Origin: UBA1149 sp963579235 | Lineage (GTDB): Bacteria; Desulfobacterota; Binatia; UBA1149 | Length of the DNA: 38,413 nt | Assembly: GCA_963579235.1 (NCBI GenBank) | Contig: CAUZFM010000011.1 | Coordinates: 1 to 38,413, forward strand | Reading direction: 5' to 3' | In this document: piece by piece, positions 8,163 to 20,169 of the stretch | How positions within the stretch are numbered: position 1 is the stretch's first letter | Layout of the letters: each line of letters begins with the position of its first letter | The notes under the pieces: model-generated | Seen by the model: the letters and a program-made list of their open reading frames with translations, nothing else | Database searches by the model: none | What the model was told of the DNA's origin: nothing | Translations under genes and position numbers: made by a program

Positions 8163-9266
8163 ATGGAGACTTCTCCCGATCCTCGCCACCAGTGGCACGA
8201 AATGACAGTCTCGCGGGTGATTCGCGAAACCAGCGACGCGTGTTCACTGGTTTTTGACGTACCGGTCGAGCTGGCCGATGTGTTCAGCTACAGGGCCGGG
8301 CAGTTTCTCACCCTCCGGGTGCCCTGGCAGGACGGTAGCCTCGACCGCTGCTACTCGCTTGCCAGCTCACCCGACAGTGACCCCGAGCACAAGGTGACGA
8401 TCAAGCGCGTGGAAGACGGCAGGGTGTCGAACTGGTTGAACGAGAACGTCGCCGAGGGCGACGTTCTCCGGGTGCTACCGCCGGCCGGCCACTTTCACCT
8501 CGGCCACTGCGGGGCTGGCAGCGACGGCGGGGGCGAGAGCGATCTTTTTCTTTTTGCCGGCGGCAGCGGCATCACTCCCGTTATATCCATACTCAAGACG
8601 GCCCTGGTCACCGGCTCGAGCAGGGTGAGTATGCTCTACGCCAATCGCGACCACGACAGTGTTATTTTTGACGCCGAGCTGGCCCAGCTCGAAAGCCGCT
8701 ACAGCGACCGTTTTGACCTGCAACGGCGCTATGACGACAGCGATGGTTTTCTCGACCTTGCGGGCGTGCGCGCATTGTCGGCCGGTAACTGCGACAGGGA
8801 GTTCTTCGTGTGCGGCCCCGGCCCCTTCATGGAGGTGGTCGAGCAGGGCCTGCGCGATGAGCTGGTGCCCGTGGAACACGTACACGTTGAGCACTTCGTG
8901 TCGCCCGCCGACGTCGACGACGAAGAGCTCGCCCGCGAGCAGGAGAAGGTAGCCGAGCAGGCGCGCGAGCAGGCCGCCGACAGCGGCGAAGCGATCAAGG
9001 TCGTGGTAGTCATCGACGGCCGCGAGCACGAGCTCGAGCCCGAGCCCGGACAGACAGTGGTGGCGGCGGCCCAGGCGGCTGGTATCTCGGTGCCCTTTTC
9101 CTGCACCGAGGGCTACTGCGCCTGTTGCATGGCACAGCTGGTAGAGGGTGAAGTAAAAATGCTGCGCAACGACGTGCTCACACCCGCCGAGATAGAGGAC
9201 GGTTGGGTGCTCACCTGCCAGGCGGTTGCGCTCGGTGGCCGCGTGCGCGTGGAATACCCGGACTGA
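8163..9266 (+). CDS. Flavin reductase with C-terminal [2Fe-2S] ferredoxin domain (KshB/PaaE-like)
   Basis: A 367-residue electron-transfer component: FAD-binding barrel (about 10-115, with DRCYSLASSP at 61-70 for flavin), NAD(P)H-binding domain (about 125-245, with AGGSGITP at 132-139 and CGPGPFM at 217-223), a charged Glu/Ala-rich linker (about 252-277), and a plant-type [2Fe-2S] domain whose ligands are Cys314, Cys319, Cys322 and Cys352. Such proteins pass electrons from NAD(P)H to Rieske oxygenases or diiron hydroxylases, as KshB does for 3-ketosteroid 9-alpha-hydroxylase. No oxygenase partner is in the window. The ATG at 8163 is chosen since the longer reading adds a non-family leader. 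It diverges from the SnoaL-like gene. Confidence 0.88.
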   Translation: METSPDPRHQWHEMTVSRVIRETSDACSLVFDVPVELADVFSYRAGQFLTLRVPWQDGSLDRCYSLASSPDSDPEHKVTIKRVEDGRVSNWLNENVAEGDVLRVLPPAGHFHLGHCGAGSDGGGESDLFLFAGGSGITPVISILKTALVTGSSRVSMLYANRDHDSVIFDAELAQLESRYSDRFDLQRRYDDSDGFLDLAGVRALSAGNCDREFFVCGPGPFMEVVEQGLRDELVPVEHVHVEHFVSPADVDDEELAREQEKVAEQAREQAADSGEAIKVVVVIDGREHELEPEPGQTVVAAAQAAGISVPFSCTEGYCACCMAQLVEGEVKMLRNDVLTPAEIEDGWVLTCQAVALGGRVRVEYPD

Positions 9267-9346
9267 TATCTTGTCGCTGACCCCGGGATTGTTTGCAGGG
9301 GTCGATTCGTGGCGATCGGCAACGGGCGGTCGAGTGGAGAACAAGT

Positions 9347-9757
9347 ATGAAAGAAAAGTTGCAGAAGAGCGATGAGCAGTGGTTGGCCCAGTTGGGCGAG
9401 CAACGCTACGCGGTATGCCGGCGCGCGGGCACCGAGCCGGCCTTCAGCGGTGAGTACTGCGACAACAAGCAAGCGGGGGTCTACCTCTGTGCGGGGTGCG
9501 GGCAGCAACTGTTCTCCTCCGACGCCAAGTTTGATTCGGGCAGCGGCTGGCCCAGCTTCAACAGTACCGTCGGTGACGACAAGGTGGAGGAGCATGGCGA
9601 CTCGAGTCACGGCATGCAGCGCACCGAGTTGGTTTGTTCGCGCTGCGACTCACACCTCGGTCATGTTTTTCCTGACGGCCCGGCACCGACCGGACTGCGC
9701 TACTGCATCAATTCGCTGTCGCTGAATTTTGACGGCGACCCCGGCGACGAAGACTGA
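9347..9757 (+). CDS. msrB: Peptide-methionine (R)-S-oxide reductase
   Basis: A 136-residue MsrB that reduces methionine-R-sulfoxide in proteins. The zinc site is complete (Cys48, Cys51, Cys97, Cys100), the SGSGWPSF substrate loop is at 64-71, HLGHVFPDGP is at 103-112, and the catalytic cysteine is Cys120 in GLRYCINSLSL. The start at ATG 9347 has a GTGGAGA ribosome binding site about nine bases upstream; a further upstream GTG reading has no family support. No signal peptide, so it acts in the cytoplasm. A resolving cysteine could be Cys38 or Cys24, not certain. It follows the reductase gene after 80 bases. Confidence 0.97.
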   Translation: MKEKLQKSDEQWLAQLGEQRYAVCRRAGTEPAFSGEYCDNKQAGVYLCAGCGQQLFSSDAKFDSGSGWPSFNSTVGDDKVEEHGDSSHGMQRTELVCSRCDSHLGHVFPDGPAPTGLRYCINSLSLNFDGDPGDED

Positions 9758-9780
9758 CGCGCACTGGTTCAGCCCGGTTG

Positions 9781-11043
9781 CTAGATGCCGGCCTCAACCG
9801 ATTGCTCGGGCTGGGGTAGTTCGCTGGTCCTGGCTCCGCGGTTTGCGAGGCCGTTGTTTTTTCCGCGACCGTCGTGGCTCGGGCCCGAGCCCGGGAGCGG
9901 CGGCAGTAGCCGCGACATTGCCAGGGCGAGGAGCAGCGCGCCCACCCCTCCCGCCAGCGCCGGCGTGCGCGGACCCAGTGCGTCGCTCATCCAGCCGGTC
10001 ATGAGGTTGGATAAGACCCCGCCCAGGCTGACGCCGGCCATGGCCAGGACTCCCTGGGCGGTTGACCGCAGGCGAGCAGGCACCACCGCGTCAACGTAGA
10101 GCGGCGCGCCCAGTATCAGGCCCATCACTGTGACACCGTGAAGAAGTTGCGCGGCGTAAACAATGCTGAGGTCGGTCGCCCAGGCTGACACCAGCCACCT
10201 GGCCGAACCCGACAGCAGTCCGATGGCCAGCAATCCACGCGCGCCGACCTTCTGTTGCACCATGCCTATCATGGCCACCAGCGGCAGCTCGAGCAGCAGC
10301 ATGATGACCCACATATCTGAAACCATGTTGACGCCGCCGCCCAGCGATTCCACGAACAGCGGAAACAGGGACATGGGCCCCTGCAGGAAGAGGTAGGCGA
10401 GCAGGATGAAGAGCAGCATGCGGAGGAACGATGGTTCGGACAGCAGCAGGCGGTAGTCGCGCCGTTCGGCCCGTGCCGACACGGTCTTGCCTCGAGGTAA
10501 GGCGAGTGCGACCAAGCCGGCGGAGGCAAACAGCAACGCGGTGGCCGGCATCATCAACGACAGGTCATCCGGCTCTGCTCCGCTACTGGCGAGCAGGCGC
10601 GGAAACGCGACCACCGTCACCAGGAATCCCATGGTGCCCCACACCCTGACCAGGCCGTAAGCGTGGGGGCCGAGGTCCTGCACTGTCGCCAGGGTGATAG
10701 AAACCGCCAGTGGAATTACCGCGGTCATGAACAGTGCCATCACTGCCGTGCCCAGTGCCAAGGGTAAGAAGCCGTCGAGTTGGCCCAGCAGCACGAAACC
10801 CGCCGCGGCACCGAAACTCACCAGTGCGAGCACGCGGGTGCGCGAGCCGCTGCGGTCGGCGAGCTGGCCCCACAGTGGGTGGGCGAGCATGCCGGTGGCG
10901 GGCGTGATGGCAAATACCAAGCCCGTTTGCGTGGCCGAAAGGCCGACGGTGGAGTGCAGGTACATGCTGAAGTAGGGAAAGAACACCCCCAGTGCGCCCA
11001 GCGCCAGGAAATCAAACAGTGCTATGAATACCGCCGCGCGCAC
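9781..11043 (-). CDS. MFS transporter, MFS_1-like/HcaT-like
   Basis: A 420-residue major-facilitator protein with about twelve helices. The first helix FIALFDFLALGALGVFFPYFSMYL, and the loop 2-3 motif GQLADRSGSRTRVL (about 59-72) fit the PF12832/nucleoside-H+-symporter and 3-phenylpropionate permease (HcaT)-like branch. The C-terminal 30 residues are hydrophilic. The start is GTG at 11043, thirteen bases past the ispH stop, so it is probably translated from the ispH message. Substrate is unknown, and the ispH link does not identify one. Confidence 0.85.
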   Translation of the reverse strand: MRAAVFIALFDFLALGALGVFFPYFSMYLHSTVGLSATQTGLVFAITPATGMLAHPLWGQLADRSGSRTRVLALVSFGAAAGFVLLGQLDGFLPLALGTAVMALFMTAVIPLAVSITLATVQDLGPHAYGLVRVWGTMGFLVTVVAFPRLLASSGAEPDDLSLMMPATALLFASAGLVALALPRGKTVSARAERRDYRLLLSEPSFLRMLLFILLAYLFLQGPMSLFPLFVESLGGGVNMVSDMWVIMLLLELPLVAMIGMVQQKVGARGLLAIGLLSGSARWLVSAWATDLSIVYAAQLLHGVTVMGLILGAPLYVDAVVPARLRSTAQGVLAMAGVSLGGVLSNLMTGWMSDALGPRTPALAGGVGALLLALAMSRLLPPLPGSGPSHDGRGKNNGLANRGARTSELPQPEQSVEAGI

Positions 11044-11056
11044 GATCGGGCGACGG

Positions 11057-12061
11057 TCAGGCGTTTTCTATTTGTTGGGCCGGTAGCGAAAAGGTAACTC
11101 GCTCTTCGGCAGTACGCAGTTCTTCGACCTCGGTGCAGCCGAGCTCTCGCAGGCGTACCAGCGTTTGTTGCACCAGCAGTTCCGGGGTTGACGCGCCGGC
11201 CGTCACGCCTGCGGCCAGGCGGTCGGTCGCGTCTCGCTTGTTGAGATGATGGGCGAGGTCTTCTTCGGAAATGTCAGCCGCGGTTTCAATCAGCGTGGCG
11301 TGAGCTCCTGCGCTGCGGGCTACCTCGACCAGGCGGTTGGCGTTGCTCGAGTTGGGTGAGCCCAGCACGAAGACCACGCGGCAGCGGTGCGCGAGCGCCT
11401 TGACCGCCTCCTGGCGGTTCTGGGTCGCGTAGCAGATGTCGTCTCGTCCGGGTGTGCTGACGGCTGGGAAACGCTCGCGAATGGCCGAGATGATTTCGCG
11501 GGTGTCGTCCACCGACAGCGTGGTCTGTGTCACCACGGCCACGCGTTCGGGGTCGCGCACCTGGACCCTGGCAATGTCTTCGACCGTCTCGACCAATTGC
11601 ATGCGCTCGGGCGCGTGGCCCAGGGTGCCCTCGACCTCCACGTGGCCGCGGTGACCTATAAGGAGGATGTCGTAGCCCTGGCTGGCGAACCGGGCGGCCT
11701 CCAGGTGTACCTTGGTCACCAGTGGGCAGGTGGCGTCGACCACGCGCAGGCCCAGTTGGTCGGCCTGCCGCCTGATGGCCGGGGACACCCCGTGGGCGCT
11801 GAACACCAGCAGGCTGCCGCGCGGTACATCGGCCAGGTCCTCCACGAAGCGGGCGCCTCGGCTTTGCAGGTCTTCGACGACGTGGCGGTTGTGGACGATT
11901 TCGTGGCGCACGTAGACCGGCTGCCCGTGCTGTTCGAGTACCGTGTTGACGATATCTATGGCGTAGCTTACGCCCGCGCAGAAACCTCGCGGGCTGGCCA
12001 CGATAGCCTTGTTTTTACCAGTCTGGCCAGTTTGGTCACCGTCTTTCTCGCTCGTCGCCAC
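11057..12061 (-). CDS. ispH: 4-hydroxy-3-methylbut-2-enyl diphosphate reductase
   Basis: IspH (LytB) catalyses the last step of the MEP isoprenoid pathway, reducing HMBPP to IPP and DMAPP with a [4Fe-4S] cluster. The three cluster cysteines are visible, numbered from GTG at 12061: Cys28 (GFCAGV), Cys112 (DATCPLVTKVH) and Cys210 (DDICYATQNRQ). The SPNSSNANRL motif and the HEIVHNRHVV segment are also present. With this start the product is 334 residues, near the family's size. The start is not certain: the frame stays open upstream to about 12223 and an AAAGGAG lies about 28 bases before the GTG without a matching start codon. The MFS gene follows directly. Confidence 0.93.
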   Translation of the reverse strand: MATSEKDGDQTGQTGKNKAIVASPRGFCAGVSYAIDIVNTVLEQHGQPVYVRHEIVHNRHVVEDLQSRGARFVEDLADVPRGSLLVFSAHGVSPAIRRQADQLGLRVVDATCPLVTKVHLEAARFASQGYDILLIGHRGHVEVEGTLGHAPERMQLVETVEDIARVQVRDPERVAVVTQTTLSVDDTREIISAIRERFPAVSTPGRDDICYATQNRQEAVKALAHRCRVVFVLGSPNSSNANRLVEVARSAGAHATLIETAADISEEDLAHHLNKRDATDRLAAGVTAGASTPELLVQQTLVRLRELGCTEVEELRTAEERVTFSLPAQQIENA

Positions 12062-12198
12062 GCCCGGAAAGTAACCGGAATACGCTCCTTTTGCTATAAA
12101 AGGCAGCGGAGCCGGAATCGAGGCCTGGCACTTAAGCCGCCAAGGGTGCCTGGCCCCCTTTCGGGGAGCTGCAGGCTGTGGCACAATGATGCGACAGT

Positions 12199-13212
12199 AT
12201 GAAACAATATTTGCAACGACCAAAGCCGCATGGGCTGCGCAATTTCCAGGGGGTGTACACCAACTCCCGCGCCATGCTCGACATGTTTTTCCAACTCGAG
12301 AAGGTGTCGCGGAGCGATTGCCCGGTACTCATCGTGGGCGAGACCGGCACGGGCCGGGAGACGGTGGCGCGGGCGATACACGCGCTGGGTGATCGTCGGC
12401 GCGCGGCTTTTGAAACCGTCAACTGCGCCGCCCTGGGCGAGGCAAGCCTTGAGCTTGATCTCTTCGGTGACGGGGGCGACACCGATACCGCAGACAGTGC
12501 GGGAGCCATCGCGCGTGCCGATGAGGGCTCGCTGTACCTTGACGAGGTTGCGGAGTTGCCCCTCTCCGTGCAGTCACGCCTACTTGGTTTTCTTGAAGAC
12601 GGCAGCTTCGTGCGCGGCTCTGCCGGCGGTGCCGGTCGTTCGGACGCCAGGGTGCTGTCTTCGACCAGTAGTGACGCGGTCGTTGCCGTAGAACAGGGCA
12701 ACCTGCGCGAAGATCTCAGGTACCGCCTCGGAGTTGTGATGTTGTTGATCCCGCCACTGCGAGATCGCAGCGGCGATGTATCCGCCCTGTTCTGGCACTT
12801 TCTCGAAGAGTTGCGAGGCAAGTACGGCGAGGTGCCCGGATCGATAAGCGAAGAAGCCATGAAGGCTCTTGAGGCCTGGCACTGGCCGGGCAACCTGAGA
12901 GAGCTGCGCAACGCAGTGGAGCGCGCCGTGGTGATGTGTCGTGGCGACGAGTTGGGGATGGACGATCTGCCGCCCGAGCTTCTCGGCGCGGCCAGGACTT
13001 CTCCGCCCCCGGTGGTTATTTCTTCGAGGGTGGTTGAGCCGGCCGGTTCGGCTGGGCTCGCGCGCGACCTTACGCCCGTGCAGGAGCAGGAGTGCCAGCG
13101 CCTCATGGCTGCTCTGAGCGAAGCCCGCGGACACCGCGGAAAAGCAGCCGAAACACTGGGGATGAGCCGCTCTACCTTGTGGCGTAAGCTGGGCCGCTAC
13201 GGCCTGAGCTGA
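12199..13212 (+). CDS. Sigma54-activator-like AAA+ regulator lacking the GAFTGA motif
   Basis: A 337-residue protein built like an NtrC-type activator without a receiver domain: AAA+ core (about 16-262) and a Fis-type helix-turn-helix (about 295-336, ending MSRSTLWRKLGRYGL). Walker B is LYLDEV (112-117), the arginine region LREDLRYRLG (169-178) and sensor 2 WPGNLRELRNAVERA (229-243) are clear. Two key elements are changed. Walker A reads GETGTGRE (47-54), with Arg53 where a lysine is expected. The stretch where GAFTGA should stand (about 89-107) is LFGDGGDTDTADSAGAIAR, with no such loop. It therefore probably does not contact sigma54 and may bind DNA as an ordinary regulator. It diverges from ispH and precedes the PF09818 ATPase by about 95 bases. 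Confidence 0.9.
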   Translation: MKQYLQRPKPHGLRNFQGVYTNSRAMLDMFFQLEKVSRSDCPVLIVGETGTGRETVARAIHALGDRRRAAFETVNCAALGEASLELDLFGDGGDTDTADSAGAIARADEGSLYLDEVAELPLSVQSRLLGFLEDGSFVRGSAGGAGRSDARVLSSTSSDAVVAVEQGNLREDLRYRLGVVMLLIPPLRDRSGDVSALFWHFLEELRGKYGEVPGSISEEAMKALEAWHWPGNLRELRNAVERAVVMCRGDELGMDDLPPELLGAARTSPPPVVISSRVVEPAGSAGLARDLTPVQEQECQRLMAALSEARGHRGKAAETLGMSRSTLWRKLGRYGLS

Positions 13213-13308
13213 AACGGCGCCTTCCCGCGGCCTGTTAATTCCCTCGGCCGCCGCGGCAGTTGCCGGTCACCGGTTGATGAGTCAGCTCGGGGGGAGTAAT
13301 CCGGTTAT

Positions 13309-15027
13309 ATGAACTGCGACGACCTCAGGGCCTCGTTGCTGCGGCTGGAGGGCCGTGGCTACCCCGCCTACAAGGACCTGCGCGGTCGTTATGACTTCGG
13401 CGATTTCTGTCTCGAACTCGTGCGCGTACAGGGTGACCCCTTCGCCGGACCGTCGCGATTGGGCGTAAGGGTGGAAGGTGACGTTGCTGGTTTTCCTCCC
13501 GGGCTCTACAGCAGCCGGGTTCGCAGGATCGCGTTGGCCGACTACGTGGCCAGGCGCTTTGCGTTACTGGCCCAGCGTAGCAGCCACAGCCGTGGCTCGG
13601 GCAAAAGCGGGCGACTTAAAATGGAACGGCCGGGGCAGCAGGTGCTCGAGCAGAGCGCCGTCATGGTGGGCGAAGACGGCGCCCTCGAGCTTCGGTTTAC
13701 TGCCGGCCTTCCGGCCCGCGGGCGTCGCATCGCGGGACGCGAGGCCGAGGCCATGCTCTGCGATGATCTGCCTGAGCTCGTCGCCGCCACCGCCTACTAC
13801 GAGAGCCAGGACGCTGCCGAATTAGAGATCCACGTTCAGACCGTCGAAGACTCACGCGCGCTCAGAGACCAGCTGACCGAACACGGACTGGTGGCCTTCG
13901 TGGCCAATGCCAGCGTGTTGCCGCGCGCGAGCGGTGTCGACGATCGTCCGCTCAGCGACGACGTCGTGGAGTTCTCGTCGCCTGTTTCGTTGGAGGTCGA
14001 GCTCACGGCTCCCAACGCCGGCGTCGTGCGCGGCATGGGCCTGGCCACCGGTGTCACGGTGATAACCGGTGGTGGCTATCACGGTAAGTCGACCTTGCTC
14101 AGGGCTTTGGAGGACGGTGTGTACGACCACTTGCCGGGCGACGGCCGCGAGCGGGTCGTGGCCCTCGGGTCAGCCGTGAAAATACGTGCCGAAGAAGGCC
14201 GGTCAGTGGCGGGTGTAGACATTTCGCCTTTTATTTCTGATCTGCCCGGCGGCAGGTGTACGCGCAGCTTTTTTACCGACAACGCCAGTGGCAGCACTTC
14301 GCAGGCCGCCAACATAATCGAAGCGCTGGAAGCTGGCGCGCGCCTGCTTCTCATCGACGAAGACAGCTCGGCCACTAATTTCATGATACGCGACCGGCGC
14401 ATGCAGGAACTCGTGGCGAACGAGCACGAACCCATAACGCCGTTTGTCGACCGCGTGCGCCAGCTCTGCGAGCAACACGGAGTTTCGTCGGTAATTGTTA
14501 TCGGTGGTAGCGGCGACTACCTCGACGTGGCGGACAAGGTGGTGGGCATGAGGGACTACCGGGCGCTCGATCTCACAGCGAAGGCTCGCGAGGTGGCGGC
14601 TCGTTTTGAAAGCGGCCGCAAGTCCGAAGCCCTTAACGGTTTCGAGTCGCCGGCGGGCAGGACCCTGCAACGCGCGGGCTTCGACGCTTCGCGTGGACGC
14701 AAGGAGGTCATGGTCAAGGTACGCGACCACGGGTGCATCGTGTTTGGCGAGCACGAGATCGATCTCTCGGCCGTTGACCAGCTTCTGCACCCTGCGCAAT
14801 TGCGGGCCGTGGCCGAGGCCATGCTCCACGTCGGCGCGTGTTTTGCCGACGGCCACCGTAGCCTGGCAGAGGTCATGGACTTGTTGTTTGACGAACTCGA
14901 CCAGGAGGGGCTGTCTGTTCTGGCGCGCAACGGGGAGGGGGATCTCGCCGCTTTTCGTCGCCATGATTTCGCAGCGGCCGTGAATCGGCTGCGCGCACCG
15001 GTTATAAAACTCGCTCGTCAGGGGTAG
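13309..15027 (+). CDS. ABC-class predicted ATPase (PF09818 type)
   Basis: A 572-residue soluble protein of the 'predicted ATPase of the ABC class' family. It carries a Walker A GGGYHGKST at 254-262, an ABC-signature-like NASGSTSQAANIIEAL at 325-340 and Walker B LLLIDED at 346-352, with the family opening LRLEGRGYPAYKDLRGRYDF. The N-terminal 240 residues are the family-specific part and the C-terminal 130 contain GFDASRGRKEVMVKVRD-like conserved text. It has no membrane partner, so it is not a transporter. Cellular role unknown to me; older database labels for this family are unreliable. GGGGGGAG upstream of the ATG at 13309 serves as ribosome binding site. It is followed by DAHP synthase after 28 bases. 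Confidence 0.88.
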   Translation: MNCDDLRASLLRLEGRGYPAYKDLRGRYDFGDFCLELVRVQGDPFAGPSRLGVRVEGDVAGFPPGLYSSRVRRIALADYVARRFALLAQRSSHSRGSGKSGRLKMERPGQQVLEQSAVMVGEDGALELRFTAGLPARGRRIAGREAEAMLCDDLPELVAATAYYESQDAAELEIHVQTVEDSRALRDQLTEHGLVAFVANASVLPRASGVDDRPLSDDVVEFSSPVSLEVELTAPNAGVVRGMGLATGVTVITGGGYHGKSTLLRALEDGVYDHLPGDGRERVVALGSAVKIRAEEGRSVAGVDISPFISDLPGGRCTRSFFTDNASGSTSQAANIIEALEAGARLLLIDEDSSATNFMIRDRRMQELVANEHEPITPFVDRVRQLCEQHGVSSVIVIGGSGDYLDVADKVVGMRDYRALDLTAKAREVAARFESGRKSEALNGFESPAGRTLQRAGFDASRGRKEVMVKVRDHGCIVFGEHEIDLSAVDQLLHPAQLRAVAEAMLHVGACFADGHRSLAEVMDLLFDELDQEGLSVLARNGEGDLAAFRRHDFAAAVNRLRAPVIKLARQG

Positions 15028-15055
15028 AGTAAGACCGTAGAGAGGTTTCTTTTCG

Positions 15056-16108
15056 ATGTTCCATGCAACAGATGACCTGCGCATCGCAGAACTGCGCCCC
15101 CTGGTTTCACCGGCCATATTGATCGAGGAAATCCCGGTGAGCGAAAAAGCTTCGACCTGTGTATGGCGAGGGCGCGAAGCGGCTGCGGCGATAGTCAAGG
15201 GGCAAGATGACCGCCTGCTGGTGGTTGTCGGGCCTTGCTCTATCCACGACCCCGCGGCGGCGGTGGAGTACGCCGGGCTTCTCAAGCAGGAAGCTGATCG
15301 CCTGGCCGACGACCTATGCGTGGTGCTGCGGGTGTACTTCGAAAAACCTCGCACGACGATCGGTTGGAAAGGGCTCATAAACGATCCCGATCTCGACGGT
15401 AGCTTTAATATAAACCACGGGCTTCACCGGGCACGCGGCCTGCTGCGCGACATTGCCGAGCTGGGCCTGCCCATCGGCACCGAGTTTCTCGATACCATAA
15501 GTCCCCAGTACACGGCCGACCTCGTGTCCTGGGGCGCCGTGGGCGCGCGCACCACCGAGAGCCAGGTACACCGCGAACTGGCGTCGGGCTTGTCGGTGGC
15601 CGTGGGGTTCAAGAACGGTACGGACGGCAACGTGCAGATCGCCGTGGACGCCATACGCTCGGCGCGCACCGAGCACCGCTTTCTTTCGGTCACCAAGCAG
15701 GGTCTGTCGGCGATTGTCGCGACACGCGGCAACGATACCTGCCACGTCATCCTTCGGGGATCTACGGCCGGGCCCAACTACGACGCTGCGTCGGTGGCGG
15801 AGGTTATCTCGACGCTCACGGCCGCCGGCCTCGCCGGCTCGGTGATGGTCGATTGCAGCCACGGAAACAGCCGCAAGGATTTTCGCCGGCAGGCCGCTGT
15901 GTGTTCGGACATAGCCGGACAGGTGGCCGCCGGGTCGCACTCGGTATTCGGCCTGATGATAGAGAGCAACCTCGTGGAGGGTCGCCAGGATCTCGGGGGC
16001 GAGCTGCTGCACGGACAGAGCGTGACCGACGCCTGCGTGTCGTGGACAGACACAGAGCCGATGCTCGACGAGTTGGCTGCGGCCGTGCGGCGACGGCGCG
16101 CGGGCTAG
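15056..16108 (+). CDS. aroF: 3-deoxy-7-phosphoheptulonate synthase (DAHP synthase, type I)
   Basis: A 350-residue class I-alpha DAHP synthase, the entry enzyme of the shikimate pathway (phosphoenolpyruvate plus erythrose 4-phosphate). GPCSIHD (59-65) carries the metal-binding Cys61; YFEKPRTTIGWKGLINDP follows at about 95-112, GTEFLD near 141-146, GARTTESQVHRELASGL near 162-178, and MVDCSHGNSRKD near 263-274. The N-terminal extension is of the AroF/G/H kind, so feedback control by an aromatic amino acid is expected, but I cannot tell which isozyme type; the symbol is provisional. It begins 28 bases after the ATPase gene with AGAGG upstream, and converges with the TauE/SafE gene with three bases between. 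Confidence 0.95.
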   Translation: MFHATDDLRIAELRPLVSPAILIEEIPVSEKASTCVWRGREAAAAIVKGQDDRLLVVVGPCSIHDPAAAVEYAGLLKQEADRLADDLCVVLRVYFEKPRTTIGWKGLINDPDLDGSFNINHGLHRARGLLRDIAELGLPIGTEFLDTISPQYTADLVSWGAVGARTTESQVHRELASGLSVAVGFKNGTDGNVQIAVDAIRSARTEHRFLSVTKQGLSAIVATRGNDTCHVILRGSTAGPNYDAASVAEVISTLTAAGLAGSVMVDCSHGNSRKDFRRQAAVCSDIAGQVAAGSHSVFGLMIESNLVEGRQDLGGELLHGQSVTDACVSWTDTEPMLDELAAAVRRRRAG

Positions 16109-16111
16109 TTT

Positions 16112-16939
16112 TCAGGCGAGCAGCGGCAGCAGGCCGTCTGCGATGAGCACCTTGCTGCCGGCCAGCAGCAGGGCCAGCCGGTACATCCGTCGAAACAGCG
16201 ATTCGGACACGTGGCGGGCCAGCAGGCGGCGACCGATGAGCGTACCAGGGACCACGCAAGCCACCAGCACCGCCAGTAGCAGTGCGGACCTGGCGTAGTC
16301 AAAGTTCCACAGGGTGACAAAGACCGGCAGCTTGACCAGGTGCAGTAGCGATTGGCATACCGCCTTGGTGGCCACCACCTGCTGTCGGGTCATCGGCCGC
16401 CGTAGGAACAGCGGTGCTATGAGAGGCCCGACGGCGCCCACCGCCAGCGCGCAGGAACCCGCGACGAATCCCAGCGCGGGCCAGTCCCACCAGTGACCGA
16501 CCTGCAGCGGGTTGTCGTTGACATTGCCGTTGGCCGAATCGTCGTTGCTCGGCTCGCCGTCGTCGGCGTCCCGGGGGCTACTCGCGGGCTCAGGAATCAC
16601 CAGCATCACGAGAATCCACGCACCCACCAGCAGCTTGAGCCAGGGGTCGGCGCCCGGGCTGCGCGCCAGCTCGCCTATCAGCAGCGCGCCCAGCAGGCCA
16701 CCGGGTAGCAGGCCGGCGGCGAAGCGCACTACCACCGGCCAGCTGACCTGGGGCAGGTAGGCCAGCACCCGCGTTCCGTTGCTGGCCAGTTGCACGACAG
16801 CGTGAAGAGGGATTACCTCAGCCCACGGCAGGGCGGTGAGCATGACGGCCAGCAACAACGCGCCGCCACCCATGCCGAGCACGCCCGAGAGCGCCGATGT
16901 GGCCAGCGCGGCCACTGCCAGTGTGATCAGCAGACCCAT
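16112..16939 (-). CDS. Sulfite exporter TauE/SafE family permease
   Basis: A 275-residue membrane protein with about eight helices arranged as two similar halves. The first half begins LSGVLGMGGGALLLAVML and the second contains ALGFVAGSCALAVGAVGPLIAP, both matching the duplicated glycine-rich motif of TauE/SafE permeases, which export sulfite, sulfonates or related organic anions. A hydrophilic, Asp/Asn-rich loop of about 30 residues (about 120-150) separates the halves. Substrate unknown. It stands between aroF, convergent, and the dnaE2 end, 32 bases upstream on the same strand, so it could in principle be read from the SOS operon, though its ATG lies beyond the dnaE2 stop. Confidence 0.87.
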   Translation of the reverse strand: MGLLITLAVAALATSALSGVLGMGGGALLLAVMLTALPWAEVIPLHAVVQLASNGTRVLAYLPQVSWPVVVRFAAGLLPGGLLGALLIGELARSPGADPWLKLLVGAWILVMLVIPEPASSPRDADDGEPSNDDSANGNVNDNPLQVGHWWDWPALGFVAGSCALAVGAVGPLIAPLFLRRPMTRQQVVATKAVCQSLLHLVKLPVFVTLWNFDYARSALLLAVLVACVVPGTLIGRRLLARHVSESLFRRMYRLALLLAGSKVLIADGLLPLLA

Positions 16940-16971
16940 GGCGACAAGTTAAACGGGTTGGGCAACAGCGG

Positions 16972-20139
<3,168 letters not shown>

Positions 20140-20169
20140 AGTGTTGTCCTCGGCTCCTACCCCAGGCTC

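Noticed and set aside
12179..12193. TGGCAC followed by a TGC, like a sigma54 (-24/-12) promoter before the AAA+ regulator gene
   Set aside because: Nine bases separate the GG and GC dinucleotides; the sigma54 promoter requires ten.
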